Below, piece by piece: positions 27,059 through 35,382 of a stretch of 64,000 bases of DNA. The stretch covers positions 2,490,166 to 2,554,165 of the forward strand of contig NZ_BMHO01000001.1 of NCBI RefSeq assembly GCF_014640975.1. The letters are read 5' to 3'. Source of the stretch: Microbacterium faecale (GTDB taxonomy: Bacteria; Actinomycetota; Actinomycetes; Actinomycetales; Microbacteriaceae). Made by a program: the position numbers and the translations under genes. Each line of letters begins with the position of its first letter. Within the stretch, counting starts at the first letter, position 1. The notes beneath the pieces were generated by a model. It was not told the origin of the DNA. It saw only the letters and a program-made list of their open reading frames with translations, and made no database searches.

Positions 27059-27862
27059 ATGGCACTCTCGAAGTTCAAGCGCCGCTCACGCGGCCGCCGC
27101 AGCCCCCTGGCCGCCGCCGTCCTCATCGGCGTCGGCCTCCTCATGACCGGCGGGATCTACGCCGGTGCGTCGGCCGCTGTCGCGGCAACCGACGACACCC
27201 CCGCGGCACAGGCCAGCGTCGAAGAGGGTGAAAAGCTCTTCCAGGCGAACTGCGCCACGTGCCACGGCATGGACCTGCAGGGTCGCGAGGGCGTGGGTCC
27301 CTCGCTCCACGGCGTCGGCGCACTTGCCGTCGAGTTCCAGGTGTCGACGGGCCGCATGCCGATGCAGATGCACGGACCGCAGGCGGACCAGAAGCCGGTG
27401 CAGTTCACGGAGACGCAGACCCGTTCGATGGCGGAGTACGTCCAGTCGATCGCTCCGGGCCCTGACTACCCCGACGAGGAGATCCTCAGCGGCGAAGGCG
27501 ATGTCGCACACGGCGGAGAGCTGTTCCGTATCAACTGCGCCATGTGTCACAACGTCGCGGCCGCCGGTGGTGCTCTCACGGAGGGCAAGTTCGCGCCGGA
27601 CATCATGGACACCTCGGCGCTCAACATCTACGCGGCGATGGTGACGGGCCCGCAGAACATGCCCGTGTTCAGCAACATGAACCTGTCCGAGCAAGACAAG
27701 CAGGACATCATCGCGAACCTGATCTACCAGCAGGAGATGACCCCGGTGGGTGGATTCACGCTGGGCTCGCTCGGTCCTGTCTCTGAGGGCCTCTTCATCT
27801 GGATCTTTGGCATCGGCGGTCTCATCGGCATCGCCGTCTGGATCACGGCGAAGTCGAACTGA
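27059..27862 (+). CDS. qcrC: Diheme cytochrome c of the bcc complex
   Basis: This 267-residue protein is the membrane-anchored cytochrome cc subunit. It has an N-terminal hydrophobic segment (PLAAAVLIGVGLLMTGGIYA), two c-type heme sites, CATCH (65-69) and CAMCH (160-164), each in its own domain, and a C-terminal anchor (GLFIWIFGIGGLIGIAVWI). The two hemes replace the separate cytochrome c of other bacteria and pass electrons directly to the CuA site of CtaC. The start ATG at 27059 is well placed. Normal length. Confidence 0.97.
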   Translation: MALSKFKRRSRGRRSPLAAAVLIGVGLLMTGGIYAGASAAVAATDDTPAAQASVEEGEKLFQANCATCHGMDLQGREGVGPSLHGVGALAVEFQVSTGRMPMQMHGPQADQKPVQFTETQTRSMAEYVQSIAPGPDYPDEEILSGEGDVAHGGELFRINCAMCHNVAAAGGALTEGKFAPDIMDTSALNIYAAMVTGPQNMPVFSNMNLSEQDKQDIIANLIYQQEMTPVGGFTLGSLGPVSEGLFIWIFGIGGLIGIAVWITAKSN

Positions 27863-27897
27863 GCATGTCTGACGAAGTGGACGTGACAAGGAGCACG

Positions 27898-28956
27898 ATG
27901 TCAAACGACGATTCGAAGGGTGTCGAGAAGGTCCAGGGACCTTCTTCGGGCCTCGCCGTCTCGATCGACGATCCCATCGAGAACCCCGGGCTTCCGCCGC
28001 ACCGCGAGCGGCTGACGGACAAGGATCCGAAGGTTGCCAAGCGCGCCGAGCGCACGGTTTACACACTGTTCTACATCTCGGTGGCCGCCAGCATCTGGGC
28101 CGTAGCGGCGTACATGCTGTTCCCGATCGAGGACATGGAATACACCTCGATCCGAGCGAACAACCTGTACATCGGTCTCGGGATCGCGTTCGCGCTCCTC
28201 GCTATCGGTATCGGCGCGATCCATTGGTCCAAGGCGATCATGAGCGACAAAGAGTACGTCGAGGAGCGCCACCCGACACGTGGCTCCGATGAGACGCGCG
28301 CCGCTGTCGTCGAGGCTTTCAAGACCGCCGACGAGGAGTCGGGCTTCGGTCGTCGCAAGATGATCCGCAATTCGCTGTTCGCGGCGCTCATCGCCTCGAT
28401 CCTCCCCGGCGTCACGCTCTTCCGCGGTCTCGCGCCGCACGATGCGGAGAACAGTCCCGTCGACCTGCTCAAGCAGACGATGTGGACGGCCGGCGAGCAC
28501 CTCGCGCGAGACCCTGCCGGCACGCGCATCAAGGCGAGCGATGTCACGCTCGGCAGTGCTTTCCACGTGATCCCCGAGTCGCTCGCCGGGCTGTCGCACA
28601 GCAACGGCTACCTCGAGGAGAAGGCGAAGGCCATGGTGCTCATGGTGCGCATGCGCCCCGAGCAGCTGACCGAGCGTGAAGAGCGCAAGGACTGGTCGTA
28701 CGACGGCATCGTCGCGTACTCGAAGGTGTGCACGCACGTCGGCTGCCCCGTCGCGCTGTACGAGCAGCACACGCACCACCTGCTGTGCCCGTGCCACCAG
28801 TCGCAGTTCGACGTGTCTGACGAGGCGAAGGTCGTCTTCGGCCCCGCGTCACGCCCCCTGCCGCAGCTTCCGATCACCGTTGACGATGAGGGATACCTCG
28901 TCGCCCGCAGCGACTTCAGGGAGCCTGTCGGACCGAGCTTCTGGGAGATGCATTGA
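27898..28956 (+). CDS. qcrA: Rieske iron-sulfur subunit of the bcc complex
   Basis: This 352-residue subunit has the long actinobacterial N-terminus with three transmembrane helices (at about 55-75, 90-110 and 160-178). The C-terminal 2Fe-2S domain has CTHVGC (278-283) and CPCHQS (297-302), so cluster ligands are complete. The ATG at 27898 has AGGAG at 27889-27893 and gives the usual lead before NPGLPPHRER; an in-frame ATG at 27865 would add 11 residues. It overlaps qcrB by four bases. Confidence 0.95.
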   Translation: MSNDDSKGVEKVQGPSSGLAVSIDDPIENPGLPPHRERLTDKDPKVAKRAERTVYTLFYISVAASIWAVAAYMLFPIEDMEYTSIRANNLYIGLGIAFALLAIGIGAIHWSKAIMSDKEYVEERHPTRGSDETRAAVVEAFKTADEESGFGRRKMIRNSLFAALIASILPGVTLFRGLAPHDAENSPVDLLKQTMWTAGEHLARDPAGTRIKASDVTLGSAFHVIPESLAGLSHSNGYLEEKAKAMVLMVRMRPEQLTEREERKDWSYDGIVAYSKVCTHVGCPVALYEQHTHHLLCPCHQSQFDVSDEAKVVFGPASRPLPQLPITVDDEGYLVARSDFREPVGPSFWEMH

Positions 28957-30629
28957 GCACCGCCACCGAAACCGAAGAGAAGAAGGCCCCTCTCGGCGGC
29001 CGGTTCGTCGGCGCGACCGCGAACTACCTCGATGAGCGCACGAGCATGTCGGGCTTCATCAAGGCCCTCGGACGCAAGGTCTTCCCCGACCACTGGTCGT
29101 TCATGCTCGGCGAGATCGCGCTGTGGTCTTTCGTCGTCGTCCTGATCTCGGGAACGTTCCTGACGTTCTTCTTCCAGGCGTCAATGGTCGAGACGTACTA
29201 CACGGGCGCCCACGAACCGATGCGCGGCATTCCGATGTCGGCCGCGATGGAGTCGACGCTGAACATCAGCTTCGACATCCGCGGCGGCCTCCTGGTGCGC
29301 CAGCTGCACCACTGGTCGGCCCTGACGTTCGTCGCCGGCATCGGCGTGCACATGCTCCGCGTGTTCTTCACGGGCGCGTTCCGCAAGCCGCGCGAGCTGA
29401 ACTGGGTTGTCGGCTTCGTGCTCTTCGTCCTGGCGATGGCCGAGGGCTTCACCGGCTACTCGCTCCCGGACGATGTCCTGTCGGGCAACGGCCTCCGCAT
29501 CATCGACGGCATGGTCAAGGCGATCCCGCTCATCGGTCCGTGGACCTCCTACCTGCTCTTCGGTGGCGAGTTCCCGGGCACCGACATCGTCGGACGCCTC
29601 TACACCCTGCACATCCTGATCCTGCCGCTCATCGTGATCGCGCTCATCGCCGTACACCTCGTGCTGATGATCGTGAACAAGCACACGCAGTTCGCCGGCC
29701 CGGGCCGCACGAACAACAACGTCGTGGGCTTCCCGATGATGCCCGTGTACATGTCGAAGATGGGTGGCTTCTTCTTCATCGTGTTCGGTGCGCTCGTGCT
29801 CATCGCTGCGACGGTGCAGATCAACCCGATCTGGGGCTACGGGCCATATGACCCCTCCCCTGTGTCGGCCGGAACGCAGCCAGACTGGTACATCGGATTC
29901 GCCGACGGCGCGTTGCGCCTCGCGCCGCCGCATCTCGACATCGAGATCTTCGGCATGGTCTATCCGATGGGTGTGCTGATCCCGCTCGTCGTGCTGGTGC
30001 TGTTCATCCTGATCGTCGCGATCTACCCCTTCATCGAGGCGTGGGTCACGGGCGACAAGCGTGAGCACCACATCGCGCAGCGTCCGCGCAACGCGGCGAC
30101 GCGCACGTCGATCGGCGCCGCTGGCGTCTGGTTCTACGCTGTCCTGTGGGCGGCGGCCTCGTCCGACCTCATCGCGACGCACTTCCGCCTCACGATGGAG
30201 GGCGTGATCCACGCGCTCCAGGCGCTGCTCACGATCGGTACCGTCTTCGTCTACTTCGTCACCAAGCGCATCTGCATCGCGCTTCAGAAGAAGGACCGCG
30301 AGATCGCGCTGCACGGCTACGAGTCCGGCCGAATCGTGCGCCTGCCCGGCGGTGAGTACCAGGAAGTGCACAAGCCCGTCGACGAGTACGAGCGCTGGAA
30401 GCTCGTGGCTGAAGAGACGTACGAGCCGCTCATCCCCCGCCCGAACGACCAGGGACGGATCAAGGGACGCTTCCGTGCCGCGATGTCGCGCTGGTTCTTC
30501 GAGGACCGTCTGCAGCCGCTCACGAACACGGAGTACCAGGCCGCGCTCGAGCACCAGAAGCACGCCCTGCACGAATACGGCGAGCCTGGCGGCCACGACG
30601 AGATCGAGTCAGGAGACGCGAAGCACTAA
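28953..30629 (+). CDS. qcrB: Cytochrome b subunit of the bcc complex
   Basis: This 558-residue subunit carries the two b hemes and the quinol sites. Key parts are GGLLVRQLHHWSALTFVAGIGVHMLRVF (heme His residues), GYSLPDDVLSGNGLRI, and LHILILPLIVIALIAVHLVLM with the second His set. A cytosolic C-terminal extension of about 120 residues (from YPFIEAWVTGDKREHH on, with two further helices) is typical of actinobacteria. Translation begins at TTG 28953, which overlaps the qcrA stop as TTGA; the resulting STATETEEKKAPLGGRFVGA lead matches relatives better than the internal ATG. Confidence 0.95.
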   Translation: MSTATETEEKKAPLGGRFVGATANYLDERTSMSGFIKALGRKVFPDHWSFMLGEIALWSFVVVLISGTFLTFFFQASMVETYYTGAHEPMRGIPMSAAMESTLNISFDIRGGLLVRQLHHWSALTFVAGIGVHMLRVFFTGAFRKPRELNWVVGFVLFVLAMAEGFTGYSLPDDVLSGNGLRIIDGMVKAIPLIGPWTSYLLFGGEFPGTDIVGRLYTLHILILPLIVIALIAVHLVLMIVNKHTQFAGPGRTNNNVVGFPMMPVYMSKMGGFFFIVFGALVLIAATVQINPIWGYGPYDPSPVSAGTQPDWYIGFADGALRLAPPHLDIEIFGMVYPMGVLIPLVVLVLFILIVAIYPFIEAWVTGDKREHHIAQRPRNAATRTSIGAAGVWFYAVLWAAASSDLIATHFRLTMEGVIHALQALLTIGTVFVYFVTKRICIALQKKDREIALHGYESGRIVRLPGGEYQEVHKPVDEYERWKLVAEETYEPLIPRPNDQGRIKGRFRAAMSRWFFEDRLQPLTNTEYQAALEHQKHALHEYGEPGGHDEIESGDAKH

Positions 30630-30649
30630 GCCTCGCACCCACTCCCCCT

Positions 30650-30684
30650 CTGAGGCCCCGATCCATCCCGGATCGGGGCCTCAG
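30650..30684. terminator. Hairpin terminator after qcrB
   Basis: A perfect 15-bp stem (30650-30664 with 30670-30684) closes a 5-base loop 20 bp after the qcrB stop. No T tract follows. Confidence 0.88.
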
Positions 30685-30717
30685 CCGTCGGCGCCCCGGG
30701 CCCGCCCGTAACGCTTC

Positions 30718-30836
30718 GCAAGTGCGCTCCCGCCTGGCGCATGGGCATGGCCCCGCGAGTGCGTTCGCGCCCTGGTCAATAGCCCGCGAGTGCGTTCCGG
30801 CCCTGGCGAGGGCCGCGAGTGCGTTCCGGCCCGCTG
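30718..30836 (+). repeat. Four direct copies of a 21-22 bp unit
   Basis: Copies lie at 30718-30738, 30755-30776, 30786-30807 and 30815-30836, with the core GCGAGTGCGTTCCGGCCC; the first is the most divergent. Gaps shrink from 16 to 7 bp. An inverted partial copy of the left end (GCACTCG) follows near 30858. Confidence 0.8.
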
Positions 30837-31190
30837 ACGCACCGGAAAGGGCGTCGACGCACTCGTAGAGACATGTTCACCGTGCGATCGGGCCCCGCGG
30901 GCCTACCGGCTAACGACACGCGCGGAGCGATGCTCGTCGAACTCACCGTCGTGACACGCTTCATCCGCCTGGTGCCCGAGTCATCCCCCACCGCGAGTCG
31001 CGGGAAAGCGCCCAGCGCTCCGCATCGCGAGGACCGCGACGCAGTGCGCGCGTAGTGCCCCTCCGCACACGGAACGCCAACAGGCCTCGTATCGACAGCG
31101 TGACGCCCCTCTGCGCACGGAAAGACCCCCACGCACGAAGCCGCAGCGGATCACGTAGCGACTGCGTAACGCCTTGCGCGCCCGGGTCGC

Positions 31191-31260
31191 CTTTCGGCGG
31201 CGCTTGAAAACTGGACAGTATCGACGCCGAAAGCGTTCACAGTACGAGCGCCGCCGAAAG
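31191..31260. repeat. 14-bp perfect inverted repeat around 42 bp
   Basis: CTTTCGGCGGCGCT (31191-31204) is the exact reverse complement of AGCGCCGCCGAAAG (31247-31260). The 42-bp interior contains a third GCCGAAAG word (about 31226-31233). RNA from either strand could form a stem-loop. Confidence 0.75.
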
Positions 31261-31328
31261 TGCCATCCCGCGTCGCCCGGGCCCTCCCAGTGCCCCGGCG
31301 CGTGTCGCTGTCCCCGGCGCTTGCCACG

Positions 31329-31404
31329 CCCTGGAAGCACGTCCCGGCCCTGGAAGCACGTCTCGGCCCCGAAGCACGTCCCGGACCCGGAAGCAGGTCC
31401 CTCG
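31329..31404 (+). repeat. Four tandem ~19-bp repeats
   Basis: Head-to-tail units at 31329-31347, 31348-31366, 31367-31384 and 31385-31404 share CCCTGGAAGCACGTCCCGG; the third has lost one base and the fourth is more divergent. There are no spacers, so this is not CRISPR. Confidence 0.85.
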
Positions 31405-31501
31405 TCCCGACCTCCCGCCACGCGCGAATCGGGAGCGGAGCTATCGTAAACGTGCACTGCCCCGCTCGAAGTATGCGAACGAGCAGCGGAGCGAGGGTCG
31501 G

Positions 31502-31572
31502 GTGCGGAGGCGCTGGCAACGGGCCTGGCGGGAGGCGGCGCGCAGCGTCGCCTCGGGACTGCGCCTCCGCAC
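31502..31572. repeat. 12-bp perfect inverted repeat around 47 bp
   Basis: GTGCGGAGGCGC (31502-31513) matches GCGCCTCCGCAC (31561-31572) exactly as reverse complement. Confidence 0.7.
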
Positions 31573-31576
31573 CCGG

Positions 31577-31632
31577 CCCTCGCGAAGCGGCCGGACAACG
31601 CGCGCGACACCCTCGCGAAGCGGCCGACAACG
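31577..31632 (+). repeat. Two direct copies of a 23-24 bp unit
   Basis: The units at 31577-31600 and 31610-31632 differ by a single-base gap; both share CCCTCGCGAAGCGGCCG followed by ACAACG. Confidence 0.8.
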
Positions 31633-31693
31633 TGCCCAGGGCGCACAGGGGCCGCCTCACGAGGCGCACAGGGCCGCACAGCGCACACGACAA

Positions 31694-31720
31694 AGCCCCG
31701 GAGCCTGAAGCTCCGGGGCT
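31694..31720. terminator. Hairpin terminator for the leftward ctaCDF operon
   Basis: An 11-bp perfect stem (31694-31704 with 31710-31720) closes a 5-base loop, 17 bp beyond the ctaF stop. On the leftward strand it is followed by TTTG. Confidence 0.85.
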
Positions 31721-31736
31721 GATGTCGAGGTTCGCC

Positions 31737-32162
31737 TTACCGCGCGAAGTGCCCGCGGTAGTACTCGAAGGCCCACCCGACGAGCGAGATCGCGAGAAGG
31801 AAGACCGCGAGCGGGAGGAGGAAGTGCGCGGTTGCGAGTCCGAGGACGAACACGGCGGGCGCGGCGGCAAGCACGAGCGGCCACCACGACCACGGCGCGA
31901 ATTCGCCCATCTCAGGGTCCCCATCGTCGACGTCGACGTCCTCGCGGTCCTCCGGCAGTTCGATCCCCTTCTGCGCCTTGTACGAGACGGAGATGAAGAA
32001 TCCGATCATGGCGGACATCAGGGACATGAACAGCAGCGCGATGGTGCCGGTCCATTCCACAGAGCCGTGGAAGGGGTCCAGGAGGCTCCACGCGGTGTAC
32101 GCGGCGAACAGGACGAAGAAGAAGGCCGCCAGCATCCACCAGATGACGATGTTGGTTCTCAT
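31737..32162 (-). CDS. ctaF: Cytochrome c oxidase subunit 4 (actinobacterial CtaF)
   Basis: This 141-residue membrane subunit has four helices (IVIWWMLAAFFFVLFAAYTAW, IALLFMSLMSAMIGFFISVSY, WWPLVLAAAPAVFVLGLATAHF, PLAVFLLAISLVGWAFEYYRGHFA). The loop PEDREDVDVDDGDPEMGEFAPWSWWP and the final YYRG are typical of actinobacterial subunit IV. It stabilises the aa3 oxidase within the supercomplex. The ATG directly abuts the ctaD stop, so it is coupled, and a terminator follows. Confidence 0.95.
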   Translation of the reverse strand: MRTNIVIWWMLAAFFFVLFAAYTAWSLLDPFHGSVEWTGTIALLFMSLMSAMIGFFISVSYKAQKGIELPEDREDVDVDDGDPEMGEFAPWSWWPLVLAAAPAVFVLGLATAHFLLPLAVFLLAISLVGWAFEYYRGHFAR

Positions 32163-33878
32163 CTACTTGACCCCTCCATCGAGCACGGGCTCGGGAACGC
32201 GATTGGCGTCGTAATCGTCCATCGCCTCCGGGTGGTTCAGGTCGAACGCTGGACGCTCCGAACGGATTCGCGGAATCGACGTGAAGTTGTGGCGCGGAGG
32301 CGGGCAACTTGTTGCCCACTCGAGCGAGCCGCCGTAACCCCACGGGTCGTTGACCGTGACCTTCTTGCCCTTGCGCGCGGTGATCCACACGTTGAGGAAG
32401 AACGGAATCATCGACGCGCCGAGAAGCATCGCCCCCACGGTGGAGAGCTCGTTCTCCCAGGCCCAGCCGTCCTGCGGCATCCAGTCAGCATAGCGACGCG
32501 GCATGCCGTCGACACCGAGCCAGTGCTGGACGAGGAACGTCATGTGGAAGCCGATGAATAGCATCCAGAAGTGCACGTAGCCGAGACGCTCGTTGAGCAT
32601 CTTGCCCGTCCACTTCGGCCACCAGAAGTAGAATCCGGCGAACATCGCGAACACGACGGTTCCGAACACCACATAGTGGAAGTGGGCGACGACGAAGTAC
32701 GTGTCACTGATGTGGAAGTCGAGCGGCGGTGCCGACAGGATCACGCCGGTAAGACCACCGAACACGAACGACACGAGGAAGCCGAGCGAGAACACCATCG
32801 GCGTCTCGAACGTGAGCGATCCGCGCCACATGGTGCCGATCCAGTTGAAGATCTTCACGCCCGTGGGCACGGCGATCAGCATTGTCATGAGGGCGAAGAA
32901 TGGCAACAGCACCGCGCCGGTGACGTACATGTGGTGCGCCCAGACGGAGACGGACAGGGCCGCGATCGCGATCGTCGCGTACACGAGCGTCTTGTACCCG
33001 AAGATCGGTTTGCGACTGAAGGCCGGGAAGATCTCGGAGACGATGCCGAAGAACGGCAGCGCGATGATGTACACCTCGGGGTGGCCGAAGAACCAGAACA
33101 GGTGCTGCCAGAGCAGAACACCGCCGTTCGCGGGGTCGTACACATGCGAGCCGAAGATGCGGTCGCTCGCGGCGGCGAGCATCGCAGCGGCCAGCACGGG
33201 GAACGCGATCAGGATCAGCAGGCTCGTGATGAGCGTGTTCCACGAGAAGATCGGCATCCGCCACATGGTCAGGCCAGGGGCCCGCATCGTGATGATCGTG
33301 GTGATGAAGTTCACCGCGCCGAAGATCGTTCCGAAACCGCTGATTCCGAGGCCGACCATCCAGAGGTTTCCGCCGACGCCCGGCGAGAACGACGCATTCG
33401 CGAGCGGCTGATACGCGAACCAGCCGAACGACGCGGCGCCCTGCGGCGTGAGGAAGCCGGCGATCGCGATGAGCGAACCGAAGGTGAACAGCCACAGGGC
33501 GAACGCGTTCAACCGCGGGAACGCCACGTCGGGCGCGCCGAGCTGAAGCGGGAGGATCGCGTTGGCGAATCCGGCGAAGAGCGGCGTCGCGAACATCAGC
33601 AGCATCACGGTGCCGTGCATCGTGAACAGCTGGTTGTACTGCTCCTTCGTCGGGATGATCTGCATGCCGGGAGCGAAGAGCTCGGCGCGGATGATGAGCG
33701 CCATCACACCGCCCAGCAGGAAGAAGATCACCGAGAAGATCAGGTACATGTACCCGATCGTCTTGTGGTCAGTGGACGTCATCCACTTGACGACGACGTT
33801 GCCCTTCTCGCCCGTCCTCGAACCGCTCATCAGAGCGGCCTGACGGGGAGGAAGCGTGGTGGGGGTGCCCGCAGCCAT
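32163..33878 (-). CDS. ctaD: Cytochrome c oxidase subunit I
   Basis: This 571-residue catalytic subunit binds heme a and the heme a3-CuB centre. Visible sites are [41 protein letters not shown] with the CuB His and the cross-linked Tyr, [10 protein letters not shown] with the two further CuB His, and the heme-ligand region [15 protein letters not shown]. Twelve membrane helices are expected. The ATG at 33878 follows the ctaC stop by 2 bp with AAGGA upstream; a GTG at 33884 is too close to that site. Order ctaC-ctaD-ctaF. Confidence 0.97.
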   Translation of the reverse strand: MAAGTPTTLPPRQAALMSGSRTGEKGNVVVKWMTSTDHKTIGYMYLIFSVIFFLLGGVMALIIRAELFAPGMQIIPTKEQYNQLFTMHGTVMLLMFATPLFAGFANAILPLQLGAPDVAFPRLNAFALWLFTFGSLIAIAGFLTPQGAASFGWFAYQPLANASFSPGVGGNLWMVGLGISGFGTIFGAVNFITTIITMRAPGLTMWRMPIFSWNTLITSLLILIAFPVLAAAMLAAASDRIFGSHVYDPANGGVLLWQHLFWFFGHPEVYIIALPFFGIVSEIFPAFSRKPIFGYKTLVYATIAIAALSVSVWAHHMYVTGAVLLPFFALMTMLIAVPTGVKIFNWIGTMWRGSLTFETPMVFSLGFLVSFVFGGLTGVILSAPPLDFHISDTYFVVAHFHYVVFGTVVFAMFAGFYFWWPKWTGKMLNERLGYVHFWMLFIGFHMTFLVQHWLGVDGMPRRYADWMPQDGWAWENELSTVGAMLLGASMIPFFLNVWITARKGKKVTVNDPWGYGGSLEWATSCPPPRHNFTSIPRIRSERPAFDLNHPEAMDDYDANRVPEPVLDGGVK

Positions 33879-33880
33879 CG

Positions 33881-34786
33881 TCACTGTCCTTCCTGGGTCT
33901 CAGAACCCGTGCCATCAGTGCCGGTGAGGTTCTGCAGACGGTCGTACGCGTCGTTCACGTCACCCGTGAGGCCCTCGTCGGCGAGACCCTGAACGTAGGC
34001 CTCGTACTCCGACTCGCTCACGACATCGACGTTGAACAGCATCGCGGAGTGGTATTCGCCGCACAGCTCGGCACACTTGCCGGCGTAGCGGCCTTCCTTG
34101 GTCGGGATGAACGACCAGGAGTTGTCGCGCCCCTGATACATGTCCTTCTTGTACAGGAAGTCAATGATCCAGAACGAGTGGATGACATCGCGCGACTGGA
34201 GGTCGACCGTGACCTTCTTGTCGACCGGCAGCACGAGCGTCGGGAGCGTGTCCTCGTCGACGTTTCCGCCCTCGTCCGGGTTGGCCTGCTCGCCCATCGT
34301 GTAGACGGTCTCGCCGGATCCCGTGGCCTCGTTGTACTGGAAGTCCCAGGCCCACTGCTTCGCGATCGCCGTGACCTCGACCTCGACCTCGTCCTCGGCC
34401 CACGGAGTCTCGAGGGCGGTCTGCTCACGCACCGTGAAGGCGAACAGGCCGAACACGAGAACCAGCGGCACTGCCGTGAAGAAGATCTCGATCGGCATGT
34501 TGTAGCGCAGCTGCACGGGGAGGCCGGTCTGACCCTTGCGGCGGCGGTAGACGACCATCGCCCAGAGCATGAGGCCCCAGGTGATCACGCCGACACCCAG
34601 CAGGACGATCCAGGAACCGACCCACAGCGAGGCGATGCCCTCGGTCTGGTTCGTCGCCGCCTGACCAGACTCATCAAAGCCCGGCATATAACCGTGAAGC
34701 TCAGTGGGCGTGCACGCAGAGAGTGCAAGCGCAACCGCGGCGATCACGGGGACCGCGGCCCAACGGATACGGCGTTTCGACGACAC
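33881..34786 (-). CDS. ctaC: Cytochrome c oxidase subunit II, lipoprotein
   Basis: This 301-residue subunit takes electrons from the QcrC hemes. The N-terminus is a lipoprotein signal peptide with LALSAC (Cys25), two transmembrane helices follow (55-80 and 99-120), then the cupredoxin domain. The CuA site is complete: H203 in RDVIHSFW, then [14 protein letters not shown] (C238, C242, H246, M249). GTG at 34786 is preferred because AAAGGTGA precedes it; GTG at 34801 adds five residues. It starts the leftward ctaCDF operon. Confidence 0.95.
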   Translation of the reverse strand: MSSKRRIRWAAVPVIAAVALALSACTPTELHGYMPGFDESGQAATNQTEGIASLWVGSWIVLLGVGVITWGLMLWAMVVYRRRKGQTGLPVQLRYNMPIEIFFTAVPLVLVFGLFAFTVREQTALETPWAEDEVEVEVTAIAKQWAWDFQYNEATGSGETVYTMGEQANPDEGGNVDEDTLPTLVLPVDKKVTVDLQSRDVIHSFWIIDFLYKKDMYQGRDNSWSFIPTKEGRYAGKCAELCGEYHSAMLFNVDVVSESEYEAYVQGLADEGLTGDVNDAYDRLQNLTGTDGTGSETQEGQ

Positions 34787-34822
34787 GAAGTCACCTTTCA
34801 CACATGGATCTGACTACCGTCC

Positions 34823-34848
34823 ATCCTATGGCAACCGCACATGCGGTT
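34823..34848 (-). promoter_or_regulatory. Probable ctaC promoter with palindrome
   Basis: On the leftward strand a -10-like TAGGAT lies at 34823-34828 and the palindrome AACCGCA-N2-TGCGGTT at 34833-34848 fills the spacer where -35 contacts would be made. The -35 hexamer itself is poor. This looks like a regulated promoter. Confidence 0.5.
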
Positions 34849-34904
34849 CATGCCACTCTCCCAGCGAGCCGGACATCGCGGACGGTGAGCGCGATGAACA
34901 TGGG

Positions 34905-34935
34905 AATGGCCCGTGCACAATGCGCACGGGCCATT
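34905..34935. terminator. Hairpin terminator after erpA-like gene
   Basis: A 12-bp perfect stem (34905-34916 with 34924-34935) closes a 7-base loop, 12 bp past the erpA-like stop. It separates that gene from the ctaC promoter. Confidence 0.85.
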
Positions 34936-34947
34936 TCTCCGCTGTGA

Positions 34948-35313
34948 TCAGTGAAAGCTGTCGCCGCAGGCGCAGCTTCCGCCGGCATTCGGATTGTCGA
35001 TCGTGAAGCCCTGCTCCGAGATCGTGTCCTTGAAATCGATCGACGCGCCGTCGAGATACGGCACCGACATGTTGTCGACGATGACCTCGATGCCATCGAA
35101 GTCGACAGTCTCGTCGCCGTCGAGGTAACGCTCGTCGAAGTACAGCTGGTAGATGAGGCCCGAGCAGCCTCCCGGCTGAACGGCCACGCGGAGACGCAGG
35201 TCGTCGCGCCCTTCCTGCTCAAGCAGGCTCTTGACCTTCGCGGCGGCGGCGTCCGTGAGATTCACGCCGTGAGCGTGATCGGTCTCCGGTGCCGACAGTG
35301 TCGTGTCAGTCAT
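34948..35313 (-). CDS. erpA: A-type iron-sulfur carrier (ErpA/HesB-like)
   Basis: This 121-residue protein delivers iron-sulfur clusters to target enzymes. The three ligand cysteines are present in VQPGGCSGLIYQLYF and GGSCACGDSFH. VNLTDAAAAKVKSLLEQEG is the usual N-terminus. ATG at 35313 is preferred, with GAGGAG at the right distance; GTG at 35316 is directly adjacent. Targets here could include IspH and the Rieske protein, which is inference from the shared cofactor. Confidence 0.93.
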   Translation of the reverse strand: MTDTTLSAPETDHAHGVNLTDAAAAKVKSLLEQEGRDDLRLRVAVQPGGCSGLIYQLYFDERYLDGDETVDFDGIEVIVDNMSVPYLDGASIDFKDTISEQGFTIDNPNAGGSCACGDSFH

Positions 35314-35382
35314 CACTGATCTCCTCGTATGTAGCGGACCGCTGACGCGGTGTGCACTGGCGATTCTACCGGTCGAACCCGG

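Larger units (their letters stand above)
30685..31693. repeat. Gene-free 1-kb zone of short degenerate direct and inverted repeats
   Basis: Between the qcr and cta terminators there is no credible gene; open frames here are just GC-rich read-through. The stretch holds at least five short repeat families, listed separately where clear. They include two copies of a GCCCCTCcGCaCACGGAa-like word about 48 bp apart (near 31057 and 31105) and GCGCACAGGG repeated near 31640, 31664. The density of imperfect local repeats suggests slippage or an array of structured elements. Confidence 0.75.

Noticed and set aside
31329..31404. Tandem 19-bp units as a CRISPR array
   Set aside because: Units abut without unique spacers, are too short, and no cas gene is present.
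30981..32561. Long open frames in the repeat zone on both strands (235-433 codons)
   Set aside because: They are low-complexity Arg/Pro/Ala-rich, overlap one another and the real ctaF/ctaD genes, and have no recognisable domain; they are expected from GC-rich DNA.
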